This document shows positions 48,170 to 58,569 of a stretch of 64,000 nucleotides of DNA, piece by piece. Position 1 is the first letter of the stretch. Each line of letters starts with the position of its first letter. Both the position numbers and the translations under genes were made by a program. This DNA is from Neoarius graeffei (Eukaryota > Chordata > Actinopteri > Siluriformes > Ariidae): NCBI RefSeq assembly GCF_027579695.1, contig NC_083581.1, positions 61,950,200 through 62,014,199 of the forward strand, read 5' to 3'. The notes beneath the pieces were generated by a model, which was given only the letters and a program-made list of their open reading frames with translations, was not told the origin of the DNA and ran no database searches.

Positions 48170-49325
48170 GTTTATTGTTTATACTGGTTATTTCATGTTT
48201 ACCTGCTATACCTCAAGTGCCCTTGACTGTATATAGCATTGCCTGTTTGCACCGTGGGTCAGAGAGGACTGAAATTTCATCTGTGCTGTATGTCAAGCAT
48301 GTATAGCATATTTGACAAAGTTGACATAACATTAAAAAAAAAACCCACAACACACCACACCCGTGCTCCAGCACATCAGTCAAACCATTTCCGTGAATGC
48401 ATATTGTTTTTCAGAGTCTTTGCAGAATCTATTTAGAACAACCTCATGCTAAATGTGAAAACATTGTTCTAGGATCTACTAGGAGAAAGTGACTGGCACA
48501 TCTGTCTTTAAAAAGTGCTTCCATTTTGCCAATTAGTTAAAATTGGCCTGGTGATTAATTGAACAATGGGCGAACTTTAACGCAGTTTGAATTTAAAAAA
48601 AAAAAAAAAGGTTTGCTTTTGAAACACAGGCTCCAAGACCCAAGCACGCCTGAACAGTGGCAAGGGAAGACACAAAAAAAAAAAAAAGGGGGGGGGGGGG
48701 GGGGGGGACCACAACAGTTGAAACACGAGAAGGCTTTTTGAAGTCTTTGCACTGAACTTCAGATGAACTTGGGCTCACCCTGGATTAAAGCAATAATGCA
48801 ATACAATCACATGCCAGCATACTCACTGGAGTGCACAGCTGCCACCACAGCAGCCGTGAGAAACACACCGTACGCTCCCTCACTAGACGGGTCCAACAGC
48901 TCCACAAATGGGTGCAGTCATAATTAACCAATGCACCAAAAAAAAGCAGCCATAACATGCATGCACAACTGTCAAAACTCTGAAAGGAAGGCCTCACATT
49001 TTAGGGGGCACACCCAAAGCGATGACAGATCCACCCAGTATTAAGAAGTGACAGTTGCAGGACTCGCATCCTGACAAGACACCAAACACATGGAGCTCTT
49101 CACTGCCTCTACACACTTCCTGAAAATGGACCGACAAGCTAAACTGGTACAACATAACTGCTTGCAAGTCGGTCAGTTAAGTCAATGGAGCAGATCTATA
49201 CATTAAGACTGGGTTTTGTTGCATCACATTTCAAGAAAATGTCTGACCTTAGACAAAGAATAATCAGAAATTAAAATGTTCATACATACTCTCGCAACAG
49301 TAATTTTCATCTCCACCAGCAAATT
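48170..49325. other. Intergenic DNA with A-to-G homopolymer block
   Basis: There are A-runs at 48332-48341 and 48596-48609. At 48674-48708 a run of A is followed directly by about 20 G. No gene was recognised. Confidence 0.45.
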
Positions 49326-49326
49326 A

Positions 49327-49645
49327 TACAGTAACAGTCAAGAGTTTGGACACCCCTGCTATTCACAGGTTTTTCTGTATTTTGACCATTTTCTACATTG
49401 CAGAACAATACTGAAAACATCAAAATTATGAAGATACAGAACATATGGAATTGTGGTAAATAAAGTTAACCAAAAAAAAAAAAAGTTTCATATTTTTAGA
49501 TTCTTCAAAGTAGCTAGGTGTTTACCTTGACGCTTTGCATACCATTGGCGTTATCTTAACCAGCTTCATGAGGTAGTCACCTGGAATGTTTCAATTAGCA
49601 GGTGTGCCATGCCAAAAGTTAATAAGTGCAATTTCTTGCCTTCTT
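49327..49645 (+). mobile_element. Tc1-like terminal fragment
   Basis: 'acagtcaagagtttggacac' followed by a 300-bp leader including 'cttcatgaggtagtcacctg' is the characteristic 5' non-coding end of another Tc1 subfamily. The transposase is absent. An inverted scrap of the same leader lies at 60545-60600. Confidence 0.7.
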
Positions 49646-49692
49646 GATGCATCCGAGATCAAAACGGTAAATAATAATGCCTATTCCAAGGT

Positions 49693-51252
49693 TCCTGCTG
49701 GCACTCATCACTGATGAATATAATCCATCAGTGATGAGAAAGTTACTTACATTAGTCACTGTGGTGACGTGATTTTTAAAATACATTTAACATGCAAAGT
49801 CATCTTTTCTAGAAATCCCTCCACAAATCCCTCCGTTTGCCAAAATCCAACCGCAGTGAAGAGACTGCGGGAAGCCAGAGTGTAAACAATAAAGCACATG
49901 CTTGTGACCAACAGAAATCGACTACACATAACCAAATGAGCACCAAGCTTTTGACCAATCACAGTGCGTCTTAATTGGCCTGGTGTGGTGGTGTAATCTC
50001 TGCAGGAACCAAACAATAGCGCAGTCCAAGCTGATGAAGTATTTTTGGGTGGTCTTCAAACACTGAAGAGGATTTAAGGATTGAAACAGCCACGGGGGAG
50101 GCACACTCAGAGCCCCGACTGTCCCCTAACACAGACAGCGTCCGTAATACAGGGGTCGGCTGAAATTTAAAAAAATGAATTTAATTTTATATAGCGCCAA
50201 GGTGAAAGTGCTGCCAGCCACGGCAAGCAACTGAAGGGCGACCATGTTCCAGGCAGCATGGCGCATTGCGTTCTCATGGCCAACACTGGCATTATTTGGC
50301 CCATCAGTCTGGCTATACCAAGTATTTTCACCCTCCCAAAAGAGATTACTAGAAAACTGACTTGGAGGTCATCTGTAATTTTGAATATTGTAATACAATT
50401 TGCAGTCCTAAAGGAGAGACAGACAAGTGAGAAATACTTTTATGAAACTGATTAATTTAATAGTCATATTTAATAGTCAATTGACACGTGCTTCAGGTTT
50501 CCTGAGATATGGGTGTTAATAATAAAGAAACTGAAGTGAACTATTTATATAAAAAAAAAAAAAAGGCAGTGCAAAAATCTGCAATAAAGATGTCAACCTT
50601 TGAATGTGTGCGGATGATATTACCTTGTAAAAGTTAGATATAACCTTCAACCTATCAATACCAATCTTCCATTTTATTAAAAAAAACCACACACACACAA
50701 CTTGACTTGCCCCTGGTCTTCTCAGTAGCTAGAATAGAAACCACCCTGGTCTAACTAAAGGATGATGAAAAGTGCCGTGTCGTTCTCTGTCCAGTTCGTA
50801 AATCGACAGGAAAACCGGATTCCTTCCCTGTTGGTTGATCCCAAATTTTTCTTGACTCTGTTCAATTGTAAATCAAGTTCTCTGTTGAAGTAAAGACAAA
50901 AGGGAGTCCTAATACCCCTTTTGAATAATTCCATGCTAAAATAACCTTAAGTAAGCTCAAACTAAAGAGGTTTATTTTAGCCTGATGGTGCACAGGCTGC
51001 CCAAAATCAAGTCTCTTATTAGAGGATGGAGTGGAATCCAAATTTTATATGTAATGAAGAGGCCTAGCTGTATCTGTACAAATATTTGTGTTGTGCCAGT
51101 TTGGTTGGCATAAACCTGTATTGAGTCCACTTTGATAAGTCAGTAACTTAAAAATGATAAATAATACCAGACTAAGAAAAAAAAAAAGTGAAGAGTATTT
51201 GACTATTTTTCAAGGAAAAATAAAGTGGATAATAATATTTTTTCAGAACCCA
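49693..51252. repeat. Diverged duplicate block, copy 1
   Basis: Over about 1.56 kb it aligns in order and orientation with 62071-64000. Long matching stretches include 'gtgaagagactgcgggaagc', 'gagcaccaagcttttgacca', 'taagtaagctcaaactaaag' and 'tcaagtctcttattagagga'. No ORF or RT is present. It may be a segmental duplication or an undescribed repeat family. Confidence 0.75.
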
Positions 51253-51259
51253 AGGGGAA

Positions 51260-51728
51260 CCCTGCTATTCCACAACTGGAGTAATCCATGTGTCAAGAAC
51301 CGCTCAACTAAGCAAAGAGAAAGGACAGTCCATCATTACTTTAAGATGTGAAGTTTAATTAACATGAAAGGGTATGCTTTGACTGGGAAAAGGATGTTGC
51401 CGTTTCGGCTGCGGCCTCATCTGAGGAAGATTATACAGAACCACACTGCCTGGGAAACATTTAATTGAAAGCATTTTCAGTATTTTATTTGAAAGCATTT
51501 ATTTCAAAGTCCTTGCAGCTTTTGAACTTCAGAGGTAGATTAAAGTGAAGTGTTTGCATGACTTCAATTCACCCCCTTATGATCTAAAGGTGAATGGGCA
51601 ACCTAATCTTAAAATTAATAACACTGTACAAACAATTGCAGTGATGTGAAAGAGTAACCGAGAAACACGGCACTGTGTCTACCTTCACTCATCAGTTCAA
51701 GATACCTAGAACACAGCAAAAAGTGAAA
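51260..51728. other. Intergenic DNA, no gene seen
   Basis: No supported feature. Confidence 0.45.
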
Positions 51729-51731
51729 TAA

Positions 51732-52042
51732 AGCCTCGGTCACAACCGGCCGTACGTGCTCCTACGGCCGGTCTATGTGCAAAAAAACGCAAGAAACGCA
51801 CGGAGGGCGCGCGTGTGATGTGCTGATTTTCGAGCCGTAGACCGGCTGCAGAGGTTCTTTGTCATGTCAAACTCTACGGGCGCTTATGTTTTTTTCAGGT
51901 TGCAAGACAAACTTACAGCCAACGTGCGTCTTTCTCCACGAACGAACAAAAAAAAAAAAAAAGAAAAAAAAAGGGGGGGGGGGGGGGGAGCGATTTGGGA
52001 AACACCAAAAAAAAAAAAATGCGTCCGGTTGTGACCTAGGCT
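51732..52042. mobile_element. 311-bp MITE with TAA duplication (PIF/Harbinger-like)
   Basis: Ends AGCCTCGGTCACAACCGG and, in reverse complement, AGCCTAGGTCACAACCGG differ at one base. TAA flanks each side (51729-51731, 52043-52045). The interior has many CpG and an A/G homopolymer tract (51949-51989). A 3-bp TWA duplication fits PIF/Harbinger. Confidence 0.8.
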
Positions 52043-52045
52043 TAA

Positions 52046-52600
52046 CGCAGACAAATTTATTTGTATAGCGCTTTTAACAATAAGCATTGCTGCAAAGCAG
52101 CTTTACAGAATTTGAACGACTTAAAACAAGAGCTAATTTTTATCCCTAATCTATCCCCAATGACCAAGGCTGTGGCAACGGTGGCAAGGAAAAACTCCCA
52201 GGGAAGAAACCTCAAGAGGAACCAGACTCAAAAGGGAACCCATCCTCATTTGGGCAACAACAGACATGACTAACATTAACAGTTTTAACATGAAGTCAGT
52301 TTCGTTGATGTTATAAACTCTTCATTGATGGAAACTTGAGTGAAAAACTGTTCAGGACAACTGCAGTCCTAAAGTTAGCAAGTCAATTGTAGTCCTCAAC
52401 CATAAAAGCATTACTGTAAGAGTCCAGAGCGTCCTCCAGGTGCGACTTTCAACTGTCCACATGGGGCCGTCCTCTACAGGAGCAATGCGATGGAGACTCC
52501 AACCAGACGCAGGGCACCAGGATGGATCAGGTAGGTCCAAGGAGCAGAAGAGGTCAGCATCTCGATCCCAGGACCGACATGCAACTCAGAGGGACATAGT
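52046..52600 (-). mobile_element. L2/CR1-type LINE 3'UTR fragment
   Basis: It is the reverse complement of the 3'UTR at about 16930-17465 (shared 'ggtttcttcc', 'gtttttccttgccac', 'gcgctatacaaat'). It is 5'-truncated with no RT. It abuts the MITE at 51732-52042 directly. Confidence 0.88.
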
Positions 52601-52822
52601 GTTCATCTCCACTATGCCGCTGAAATACTTTAAAAGTGCACATCACACGTAAACTCAGGAGCAAGATCAATGTAATTATATTTTATATTAAACTCTGGTC
52701 AAATATCAGTCACATTTTGCGCAATACCAGAAAAATTCAGTTGAAATCAAGCCATTTGAGGCGAATTGGCCCGCCTCTGAAAAAAAACTTGCCATTTGGA
52801 TTTCCCAGGAAACATTGATTTG

Positions 52823-52830
52823 TGACGTCA
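52823..52830. promoter_or_regulatory. Perfect cAMP-response-element palindrome TGACGTCA
   Basis: It sits in a CpG-rich stretch 90-100 bp ahead of the Penelope-like insertion and upstream of the THAP ORF at 53463. The motif is exact. Use as a promoter is inference. Confidence 0.35.
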
Positions 52831-52922
52831 CGCGCAGGACGCCTCCCTCTGAATCCTACGTCAGCGCTGGTTTATGAGAAAACGACCTGGTGGTTTTCTG
52901 CAAGTTTCTTCAATGTTATCTT

Positions 52923-53100
52923 ATCTGTGAAGAAACTCGGTCGTCCAGGTACATAGTAATCTGTGGTTGGTTGAAGAGAGCAACTGGACTTGCTTGACGA
53001 TTCTTGAAAACGTTTTCAAGAATCGTCAAGCAAGTCCAGTTGCTCTCTTCAACCAACCACAGATTACTATGTACCTGGACGACTGAGTTTCTTCACAGAT
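52923..53100. repeat. 178-bp near-perfect palindrome
   Basis: Arms 52923-53011 and 53012-53100 are reverse complements with a single mismatch (52939). The centre is AAAACGTTTT with no spacer. It can form a cruciform or a long RNA hairpin. It represents head-to-head Penelope terminal repeats. Confidence 0.95.
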
Positions 53101-53355
53101 GCGTTTCTACGCACTTTGGGATGAGATCCCTTCGACTGGTGCGGGAGTATGAGAGGACTTCCAGAAAACTGGCAGACATCTTAGCCAGAGTGGATCGTTC
53201 ATTTTTGTCAACCTGGAACGGCCATCATTGAACAGAGGTGGGTGTCTATGACATCTTATCAGCCGCCCACAATGCAGCCATCAGCATTCTGATTCGGATT
53301 CTATGATGATCCATGAGAGAATAAATACTGGATACTCCCGAGTAGTCAGACAGAA

Positions 53356-53389
53356 CTGAGGATGCCTTTCGGAGGAGAGGCGAAACGTT
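53356..53389 (+). ncRNA. Hammerhead-ribozyme-like core of the Penelope element
   Basis: The conserved CTGAGGA (53356-53362) is followed by a 7-bp stem II GCCTTTC/GAGAGGC with loop GGAG (53364-53381). Then come GAAAC (53382-53386) and GTT at the expected cleavage position. Penelope-like elements are known to carry hammerhead motifs in their terminal repeats. Stem III is minimal and stem I is weak here, so self-cleavage of this copy is uncertain and may need dimerisation. Confidence 0.65.
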
Positions 53390-53462
53390 TTCAAGAATCG
53401 TCAAGCAAGTCCAGTTGCTCTCTTCAACCAACCACAGACTTCAATGTTATCGCGTAATTAAA

Positions 53463-53702
53463 ATGGTTAACAGATGTATCGCAGGAGGGTGTAGCAACAC
53501 CAATCTTGATGGGATTAGTACTCATCGTTTTCCAAAAGACCAGGCAATGAGAGAAAAATGGGAGCGCTTGGTCTACACAGGCTGTGCACTGAAACTGTGC
53601 AAGCTCTCGCAGCCTGCTCGCGCTTCCGCAGGTAACGTCACGAATTTGGCTCCAGACTCCCTTGGGATTTTTCCAGACGCATTTTATTTTATTCTGCTGT
53701 AG
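53463..53702 (+). pseudogene. THAP-domain N-terminal fragment
   Basis: From the ATG at 53463 it reads MVNRCIAGGCSNTNLDGIST followed by HRFPKDQAMREKWERLV. This gives the CxxxxC pair, the Phe-Pro and the Trp of a THAP zinc finger. Similarity is lost afterwards and the Cys-x2-His pair is missing. Either this is exon 1 of a spliced gene (a weak GTAACG donor lies at about 53633) or a deleted transposon copy. The Penelope element sits in its presumed leader. Confidence 0.6.
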
Positions 53703-53704
53703 AC

Positions 53705-54975
53705 AGATGGCCTTGTGCAAAATTACCCTTCTGGATGAGTGTGTAAAGGGACATACTTTCATATTTAAAAAAATAAATAAAAATATTGGTCCAGAATATG
53801 TACTTTAAGCTGTTGCCCACTTGAAAATTTCCTTCTTCGACCTTCCTACATCTTGCTTCCTTCTTTGCCATACTACATGGTTTTGTTGATGTTGCTCTTG
53901 TAAACTTGACCAGAACTCTGTTCATTTTTTCCCTCCTCAATTATGGCATTACAGATTTGCTGGATTCAATCTGCAAAACCAGATCACCTCACCCCAAATG
54001 GGAAGCTTTTGAGTGTACATCGCATCGTAAAACATGCGCCAAATATCTGTTGCATGTAAAACACATTCACTTTTATTCAGAAAGGTCATGTTCCACAAGG
54101 TTAATGGTCCATGGAGGAACCTTCACCACACATTCAAAATCCTCTCTTGATGCTCAGCAGCCAACTTTCTGCACAACCACAGAGAACATGCAAAGCAGTA
54201 ACACCAGCTGCAAACCACAGAAGCACTGGCATCGAGTCATTTAGCTTGAATTGAAGACACAAAAACAAGAGCAAGCCCAAACCCATACACTCAGACAGTG
54301 AACAGTGCAGCCATCCACCATCATTACTGGTGGAGACATAATAATGAAGACACCACAGAGAAAAATGTTTTAAAATCAACACATTCATGAACAAGCTGTG
54401 GGGTACCAAGACAAACCAGCATGCAGCTGTGCCAGAAAAATGGCTAAGGCTAAAGAGAAGAATACAGTTCTAGATCTAGCAAAAATGCCATTTTCACAGC
54501 TCAGAAATTTGTCAGGCATTTAAAGCCATTGATTAACAGAACAAGCTCACATAAGGTTAACTGCTTGGCCAACAAAAAGATACCACTTTTATTGGCACAA
54601 TTACATTGAAACTCTAACTCTCCATTTATGATTCTTATGATCTGCCTATGGAGATGGTAAACATTGATTTGGGCGTAACTTAAAAAGAAAAGGGCTGTTT
54701 GCAGATTTAAAATATAAACGAATATCTCCTAGGCATCCTCTAGAAGAAGAAAGCTCCTCTAGAAGGTTCTGAAACATGCTGTGACTTAATGATGACTGGT
54801 TTACCATACGATCGTTATTGCTTGTGATAACGATAACAAATCTTATCACTTTAGTTAAGTGTCACAGCCATTCACCAACAGGTGTCATAAAACAAAGCCA
54901 ATGACTTATAATAACCCCACGCTCTCCTTACAGTACATTCCCAGCAACGTTTCCCCTTCTCTCACTCACTTTTAC
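53705..54975. other. Intergenic DNA, no gene seen
   Basis: Small ORFs only. The rest of a THAP protein was sought here and not found. Confidence 0.45.
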
Positions 54976-54982
54976 CTGTTAA

Positions 54983-56187
54983 AGGGGAACTGAAGTCATT
55001 TTTAAACTTGCTTTATTTCTTAATTAACGTGTTATTCAACTACGTTTTTGGTTTTATTAACCTTATATCGTGACTTGTATTGGCATACATTACACTTACC
55101 ACCCTTTTCGGTTTTTAGCCATGCTGAATGTAGTTCGTGTGGTCCACGGCAGGAGTCTCTTATCCGCGCGATCTTCACGAGACTTGTGCGAGACTTCAAA
55201 CGTGAAGGGTCAGCGCCGCCATTTTGAAAACCGTTTACACAGCGGCCAGCTCGCCAAATTCCGATTTAGATTAATTTCAAGATTTGCCAGCTTCATCAGT
55301 GATTGAGATTATTCCATACGACTCTGAACCAACGTGGAGTAGAGGAGTTGGAAAGACGGCAGGATAAGGACTAGTCCGTTGCACTGGTATTTACGTCATT
55401 ACTGTTGCACAATTAAAGCATGCCAGATCAGGTGGCTGGTGGGTTTTCAAAATAAATACATGCGTACATTTGTAATAATACATGTACTGAGCGCATTTGC
55501 CCACACAATCCTCACTAAGGTTTCGGATAGCACTACAAAATGGGGTCCCCACTATATAGTGCCCTATATAAGGAGTAGGGAGCAATTTTGGACACAGGGA
55601 AAACTTCCGGCTTGATTACATCAGAATTTGAAAAAGAGGACACGCGCATCTTTTGACAACGTTGGCAGATGTTGGTCACTTTGATTCCTACTGCAAGTTT
55701 TATTTCCATCCTACGATGTCTTGCACAGGCCTCAGCAAATCTCGTTTACAGCCATTGCTTTGACATCTCATCTCATTATCTCTAGCCGCTTTATCCTTCT
55801 ACAGGGTCGCAGGCAAGCTGGAGCCTATCCCAGCTGACTACGGGCGAAAGGCGGGGTACACCCTGGACAAGTCGCCAGGTCATCACAGGGCTGACACATA
55901 GACACAGACAACCATTCACGCTCACATTCACACCTACGCTCAATTTAGAGAGTCACCAGTTAACCTAACCTGCATGTCTTTGGACTGTGGGGGAAACCAG
56001 AGCACCCGGAGGAAACCCACGCGGACACGGGAAGAACATGCAAACTCCGCACAGAAAGGCCTTCGCCGGCCCCGGGGCTTGAACCCAGGACCTTCTTGCT
56101 GTGAGGCGACAGCGCTAACCACTACACCACCGTGCCGCCCCAGAAATAGAATTTTGATTTACAAAAAAATTTGACTTCAGTTACCAT
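54983..56187. mobile_element. TTAA-flanked element (Kolobok/piggyBac-like) with nested SINE
   Basis: TTAA lies at 54979-54982 and 56188-56191. The inverted ends AGGGGAACTGAAGTCA and ATGGTAACTGAAGTCA match at 13 of 16 positions. The interior includes a CpG-rich segment (55150-55260) and 'atggggtccccactatatag'. No transposase is present. A SINE occupies 55765-56140, so the original element was about 0.83 kb. Confidence 0.7.
55765..56140 (-). repeat. V-SINE copy, full length
   Basis: It runs from the tail (ctcatctcattatctc) to the head (gtgccgcccc), with both pol III boxes recognisable. It is nested near the right end of the TTAA-flanked element. Confidence 0.92.
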
Positions 56188-56194
56188 TTAAAAT

Positions 56195-56935
56195 GTTAAG
56201 GTAATCGAAAAAAAAAAAAAAAAAGAGTTGAGCTGTATGTCAAATGTTGTTAGTCAAAAAGCTGGAAAGGCTGAGCAATCTTTATTAAAAATGAAGATTC
56301 TGTGAAGTCCCAATACTCCATAACGTAGTGTTCTAAAGAAAGCAAGGTGACCTTAGGTTATCGAACAGTTTACATCTGAAGTGTAACAGCAGCCAATTAA
56401 CATCCTATAACAGTTACACAATCATACATGCGTAACTTTTTTTTTTTAAATGCTCCTCAGATCAGTGCTCAAGCATATTATGCACCTAGCAAATCTCACC
56501 TTGTATACGACTTTAATGCACCATTGGAGTTTTTGAAACATGTACACATGTATAATCTATAATAGATCCCTCATCAAAAAAAAAAAAATTCCCCCGTGCA
56601 GGGATTGGCCAAAGATGGCTCACATAATTCCACCATTGATTAAAGCAACGAATCTCGTGATTTCCAAAAAACAAGTGTGAGTCAGTCATGGTATATCCTG
56701 GATATACCATGAACTGTCGTCACAATTTCAAGCTATACAACCGACTCGAGTCTCAGCTGAGGCTCCGTGAGCATGTGCACATGTAGATCTACACATCATG
56801 ACAGGTGATAGCATGGAACACTGCACATGCACAAGTTGAAGGTCGTTCTGACGTAAACAAACATGGCTGCCTCCTGTGACTTTATGCCGAGATTCAATCT
56901 TAACACTTAGTTTGGAACTTTTTGATGAGGGATAT
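56195..56935. other. AT-rich DNA with a 27-nt palindrome and mirrored motifs
   Basis: A perfect palindrome lies at 56686-56712. 'gatccctcatcaaaaa' near 56565 is mirrored by 'tttttgatgagggat' near 56918. No ORF is supported. Confidence 0.5.
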
Positions 56936-56985
56936 AAAAATCAAATATATACCATGAACGGAGAGGCTATGATAATTATGGATTC

Positions 56986-58461
56986 TGTAGGTGCAATTAG
57001 TAATTAAGTGATCAGTCTCATTAAATAATACCTTTAATTTTGATGCTTAATAAATTAAACAACTAAATTATGGTATATTCCAAATTATTATGATCACTTA
57101 CCATATTACACAACCTATATGCACCTTGGAATCCTTTGAGATTGAGTAACTTCAAAAATATCGGAACAAAATAAACAGTTTCAATAATTAATTGAATTTA
57201 TTATAACAAAGATAAAATGAATAATGGCAGTTGAAATCTTCAAATAGTCAGCAGCAAACCGTGAGATACATGCGCGCGTGCGTGTGAGATAAATTAAATA
57301 TTAGCAACTGAAATACATTCAAATGGTCATCCGTGATATGTGGATTTGAATGTGGGCACGGGGGAATGCAGTATAAAGGTTGAATTGAATCAGGGCTTGG
57401 AATATTATCTAAAGTTGAGACAAAGGACCTCGTGATAAAGAACGGGAGGGGTGTCACCACATGTTTCTTTATAGAACAAAAGAGCTAAGCTAAGCTAGCT
57501 CTTTAAGCTAGCTAAGGTGTGTTGTGAGGCCTATGTCCTAACCAAAAGGCTAGCGTGGGATGCTAACTGAGGTGTATTTTGTGTGTGTCCACGTGGTGAG
57601 GCCTTACAGTCCCTGGAGACAATACAATTAGCCCTGGATGCTAATGAGACAGAAGAATTAGCCATAGCAGCTAACCCACCAGCTTTATAACATTACCAAA
57701 TTCACTGAAATCTTGATGAGGTCAAAGTGTGTGTAAATAATGAAATTAGTGTTAGAAAAGGGGGCATGCAAAACCTGTCTATTAAACAATTGAGAGATCA
57801 AAAATAGAACAATGATGTAAACACAGTGTGCACACTTAAACAGTTCCTGAGTTTAAACTCACACTACGTAAATAAACTAATTCCCAAGACTAGTCTTTTT
57901 GCCCAAAATGCCAAATCTGGTCCAGTACCTTGCCTCTGTATAGGAATACAGAGAAGCTACGAAGATGCTGAATTTTACAGGAGCTCGTGAAGACTTCTGT
58001 AGAGGGCAGGAAATTCTTGATCTGACGCTTTGTAGTTCGTGGGAAGAAAGCCTGATTGAAATAACGTGCACAGCACTTTGTTAGAAGGAGCCGGTCGCTT
58101 CTAACATTAACTGCTTAGGCTGCAGTCCGTACGTACTTATAATGAATAACTGAAAACCGGTTGTAACTCAGTTTAAAATCGCACGATTCTAGAATCTACC
58201 GTGGCCAAAGGTGAACTAAAGAAAAGCGCGAAACTCTGATTCTTGAGAAAAAGACGTCTTTATCTGGTTTGCTCGGCGGAGCGAATCTCTTTGTGCCTGC
58301 AGACAGCTGGTCCAGACGGAAAGAGGAAGAGCGGAAACGTGTTCCGTTACTTATGGCTTCAAAGAGGATGTGACGTAGGTGATCCCGCCCAGGCGTGACG
58401 TAGGCCAACGCGAAAGTTGGCTGATGGGAAAATGTAGTTCTTAAAAGGGACCGTACCTACA
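56986..58461. mobile_element. Probable solo LTR of an endogenous retrovirus, 1,476 bp
   Basis: It begins TGTAGGT and ends ACCTACA, with a 4-bp duplication ATTC on each side (56982-56985, 58462-58465). When it and one ATTC are removed, the two flanks rejoin into an inverted repeat, confirming the borders. It contains AATAAA-type signals on both strands and a CpG-rich block with two TGACGTAGG motifs (58371-58404). No gag, pol or env is present. Orientation is unresolved, and a DNA transposon with short inverted ends is the alternative. Confidence 0.6.
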
Positions 58462-58566
58462 ATTCTCTGAGGTGACTGGTTGCATCCCGACAAAATAGTA
58501 CTATGCCAGTCACCTCAGAGAATGCATAATTTCAACCGGAGCCTCTCAGTGCATGGGATATTTGAT
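58462..58566. repeat. Hairpin: inner part of an older inverted repeat
   Basis: ATTCTCTGAGGTGACTGG (58462-58479) pairs perfectly with CCAGTCACCTCAGAGAAT (58506-58523) across a 26-nt loop. The outer right arm runs to about 58566 and matches DNA left of the LTR (56940-56985). Confidence 0.85.
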
Positions 58567-58569
58567 TAA

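Larger units (their letters stand above)
52921..53438 (+). mobile_element. Internally deleted Penelope-like element, 518 bp, 13-bp TSD
   Basis: It is flanked by CTTCAATGTTATC (52908-52920 and 53439-53451). It opens with an inverted pLTR half and then a direct pLTR half, together an 89-bp-arm palindrome (52923-53100). A short body follows, with the coding scrap NLERPSLNRGG at 53210-53242, resembling the C-terminus of the GIY-YIG endonuclease of Penelope elements. A hammerhead core and another partial pLTR (53387-53438) close it. The reverse transcriptase is gone. Confidence 0.8.
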
